Origin: Leptospira interrogans
Lineage (GTDB): Bacteria; Spirochaetota; Leptospiria; Leptospirales; Leptospiraceae
DNA length: 64,000 nt
Assembly: GCF_900156205.1 (NCBI RefSeq)
Contig: NZ_FTNA01000008.1
Location: forward strand, 88,010-152,009
Direction: 5' to 3'
Position numbers and translations under genes: made by a program. Each line of letters opens with the position of its first letter. The first letter of the stretch is position 1. The notes beneath the pieces were generated by a model. It did no database searches and was not told the DNA's origin. It worked only from the letters and a program-made list of their open reading frames with translations. Shown here one piece after another: positions 62,229 through 64,000 of this stretch.

Positions 62229-62811
62229 TTTTTTTTAGCTCCGATTATTCTTTAGCCGGATGATTATAAACGATCCGATCAAAGTTGGAAATAACTTTTG
62301 AAAGTGTTATAAAAAAGAAAACCATAAATCCTAAAAGTAGTTAAAAAAGATTTAAAAAATCAATAAAAACGTAATGAATCTTACTAACGTAAAATCGAAT
62401 TCATCAGAATCTTCCCAGAAAAGTTCTGTCTCTAAACACACGTAAGTCAAAATCAACGAACCTAGGAACATTTTAGAAATATATTTCATTTCCAAAATGT
62501 AGATAAGATGTTTCTCACGAACCCATACGAGATTCAAAATTTTGTCTCTAAACGTATCTGGAAACAGTAGTTTTCTAAAATCAATTTCAAAGAATCTTGA
62601 AGTTAAGACCTTTTATAACATAGATTCTATTTAAAAAAACAGTAGTTCCTATATCTATAATTAGGTTTTAAAACTGTAATTTAGAAATTTTGTGTGAGTT
62701 CCCACAGATTACATTATCATGGCAGACTTTCGAACGGTCTACTTAAAGAGTTCCTACAATCTTGTAAACTCAAACCTCGTCTCGTGAGCGCTCACAGGTT
62801 TTTGGGACGAT
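62229..62811. other. Gene-free stretch upstream of the cyclase
   Basis: AT-rich, no gene supported; a 61-codon minus-strand frame has no ribosome site. Several GTGGGA/TTCCCAC-type motifs occur (62641-62650, 62693-62706, 62743-62752). Confidence 0.5.
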
Positions 62812-62990
62812 TTACTACTCGAACGCATGAAAAGAATACTATGTTGTGCTTGTTTCAAAACTTAAAATGTGGAATCTTACACAAAAAAGCCAACGATTTC
62901 AAGTTAGATATAATTTTTTGAGAATTTCTGCGCCTTTATAAAATTGCCCATTCATTTTCTGGTATTATTCTCATGCACCCGATTTCTTAA
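62812..62990. mobile_element. MITE-like family B, subtype Y
   Basis: Left TTACTACTCGAACGCATGAA, right TTCTCATGCACCCGATTTCTTAA. The interior matches 16014-16194 (GATTTCAAGTTAGATATAAT, CCCATTCATTTTCTGGTATT). It ends 42 bases past the stop of the glycosyltransferase gene. Confidence 0.65.
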
Positions 62991-63031
62991 CTTATACTTT
63001 TAAAAATCTAAAAAAATTCAGAAATCGAAAC

Positions 63032-63925
63032 TCAAATCCAATTTTGATTTTCCAGTAAAAACTTCTGCATCTGAATTCCAAAATAAGAATCCAATCCTTC
63101 TATCATCACGGAATCTAAAAGAAAATCTAACTCCTCTTTCCAGTTGTTTCTTTTGACTCTTCCCTGCCTTAAAACTTCCCATTTTATAAAAAGTTTTTGT
63201 TCGGCAAGTCGTCTTTGCGCTTGATTGAGTAAATGAGAACTTAATAATTTTAAAATAGAGTAAATTCTAAAACGATCCATAGCAGGATACTGAAAAGAAA
63301 GTTGATCCTTATGTCCCCCATATCGAACGAGTAAAAATTCATCCAAAAGAGCAACAGTAGTTTGAGAAGTTAGCCGTAACCAAAGATCATAATCCTCGCA
63401 AGCGGGAAGTCTTTCGTCCATTCCTCCTTGGTTCTGATAGAGTTCTTTTCTTAAAAGAACTGAAGATGGGGTAATACTACAAAATTCCAGACTTTGTTCA
63501 AAGATTTCTCCATCCTTTTTTAAAAGTCGAATTGGGGGATTTACCCTTCTTCCGTTTCGAATCCAAATCTCTTGGGACTGAAGAATTTCAGTTTTCGGAT
63601 GTTCTTCTAAATGTTTCCACTGTTTCTCTAATTTTTCAGACAACCATTCATCGTCTGAATCCAAAAACGCAATCCACTCTTCCTTTGCATTTTCCACTCC
63701 CCAATTTCTTGCATGACTTACTCCCTTATGCTCTAAAGACAGAATTCGGATTTTATCCGAAAACATTTGCTGAATTTTAGAAATTGTACAATCAGTTGAT
63801 CCGTCGTCCACTACGATGATTTCTTTCGGTGGCAAGGTTTGGTTCAAAACGGAAGAAATTGCATTGAGTATTTTATTTTCCCGATTATAAGTAGGAATTA
63901 CGACAGAAATAGGAACAGTATTCAT
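63032..63925 (-). CDS. Family 2 glycosyltransferase
   Basis: 297 residues, one GT-A domain. [11 protein letters not shown] opens the nucleotide-binding fold. VVDDGSTD (about 38-45) binds the sugar nucleotide, and FLDSDDEW (about 87-94) is the DXD metal site. [10 protein letters not shown] (near 192) supplies the acceptor-site acid (the ED motif). The C-terminal 80 residues are helical, without membrane segments. The donor and acceptor cannot be told; envelope polysaccharide or protein glycosylation are both possible. The gene is complete, ATG at 63925. Confidence 0.92.
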   Translation of the reverse strand: MNTVPISVVIPTYNRENKILNAISSVLNQTLPPKEIIVVDDGSTDCTISKIQQMFSDKIRILSLEHKGVSHARNWGVENAKEEWIAFLDSDDEWLSEKLEKQWKHLEEHPKTEILQSQEIWIRNGRRVNPPIRLLKKDGEIFEQSLEFCSITPSSVLLRKELYQNQGGMDERLPACEDYDLWLRLTSQTTVALLDEFLLVRYGGHKDQLSFQYPAMDRFRIYSILKLLSSHLLNQAQRRLAEQKLFIKWEVLRQGRVKRNNWKEELDFLLDSVMIEGLDSYFGIQMQKFLLENQNWI

Positions 63926-63948
63926 AAGTTAAATAGCTTCTACAATTT

Positions 63949-64000
63949 CAAAGTCCCACTGTAAAATCTCAAGTTGTAAGAGTTCCCACAACTTCAAAGT
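63949..64000. repeat. Start of a second 46 bp tandem repeat, cut by the window edge
   Basis: CAAAGTCCCACTGTAAAATC through GAGTTCCCACAACTT is one 46 bp unit (63949-63994) homologous to the 31733-32079 repeat unit. A second unit begins CAAAGT at 63995. Confidence 0.7.

Noticed and set aside
62352..62537. 61-codon minus-strand frame upstream of the cyclase
   Set aside because: Short, no ribosome site, in AT-rich spacer; hydrophobic appearance is expected from composition.

Overview
The window looks like chromosomal DNA of a pathogenic Leptospira, most likely L. interrogans or a close relative. The base composition is low in GC. Lipoproteins carry relaxed lipoboxes such as LNDC or FNVC. There are 23-residue leucine-rich-repeat proteins, stand-alone receiver-output regulators, an IcmF-type mutase, and long gene-free stretches filled with small AT-rich repeats. 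No rRNA, tRNA, prophage, insertion-sequence transposase or CRISPR array was seen. The species is inferred from content, not tested.

Layout. 1-15.5 kb holds a cut-off SDR oxidoreductase and a small membrane protein, then yqeK, a radA/RNase D-like pair, a GH36 alpha-galactosidase, and a lipoprotein. The lipoprotein is coupled to an exported protein that seems to use a non-AUG start. A three-gene operon follows (HDAC-like deacetylase, unknown protein, receiver-PP2C phosphatase), then pyruvate kinase. 17-24 kb is the centrepiece: seven consecutive PAS-GGDEF diguanylate cyclases, all with intact GGEEF and RxxD sites. 24-32 kb carries a ClC transporter, purM, a FecR-domain lipoprotein, a Bor-like lipoprotein with an outer-membrane protein, and a kelch-repeat lipoprotein followed by a 46-47 bp tandem repeat. 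32-41 kb holds a DCC thiol protein and a GH31 glucosidase related to sulfoquinovosidases. It also holds a rhodanese-fold protein without catalytic cysteines, an operon pairing a trypsin-like protease with a protease-dead PDZ partner, and a receiver-HATPase (RsbW-like) protein. 41-45 kb is an envelope operon (PAP2 phosphatase, flippase, beta-barrel). 45-50 kb has an acyltransferase, the fused mutase icmF and an M24 peptidase. 50-64 kb contains a lipase-like hydrolase, ilvD, a YdjM-like protein, two tandem LRR genes with a YciI protein, a class III nucleotide cyclase and a family 2 glycosyltransferase.

How it fits together. Signalling dominates: seven c-di-GMP synthases, one cyclic-nucleotide cyclase, and two receiver proteins whose outputs (PP2C phosphatase, anti-sigma-type kinase) are the two opposing arms of a partner-switching system. 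Cell-envelope genes form the second theme.

Between the genes lie at least four families of non-coding repeats. Family A is a ~107 bp element with a perfect 20 bp terminal inverted repeat in its best copy (seven copies). Family B is a ~165-180 bp element with ends like TTACTACTCGGACGCAT and two different interiors (four copies). There is also a ~300 bp dispersed block and an ~85 bp unit. The palindromic motif GTGGGARYTCCCAC recurs throughout the gene-free stretches. These repeats explain most of the gene-free sequence.
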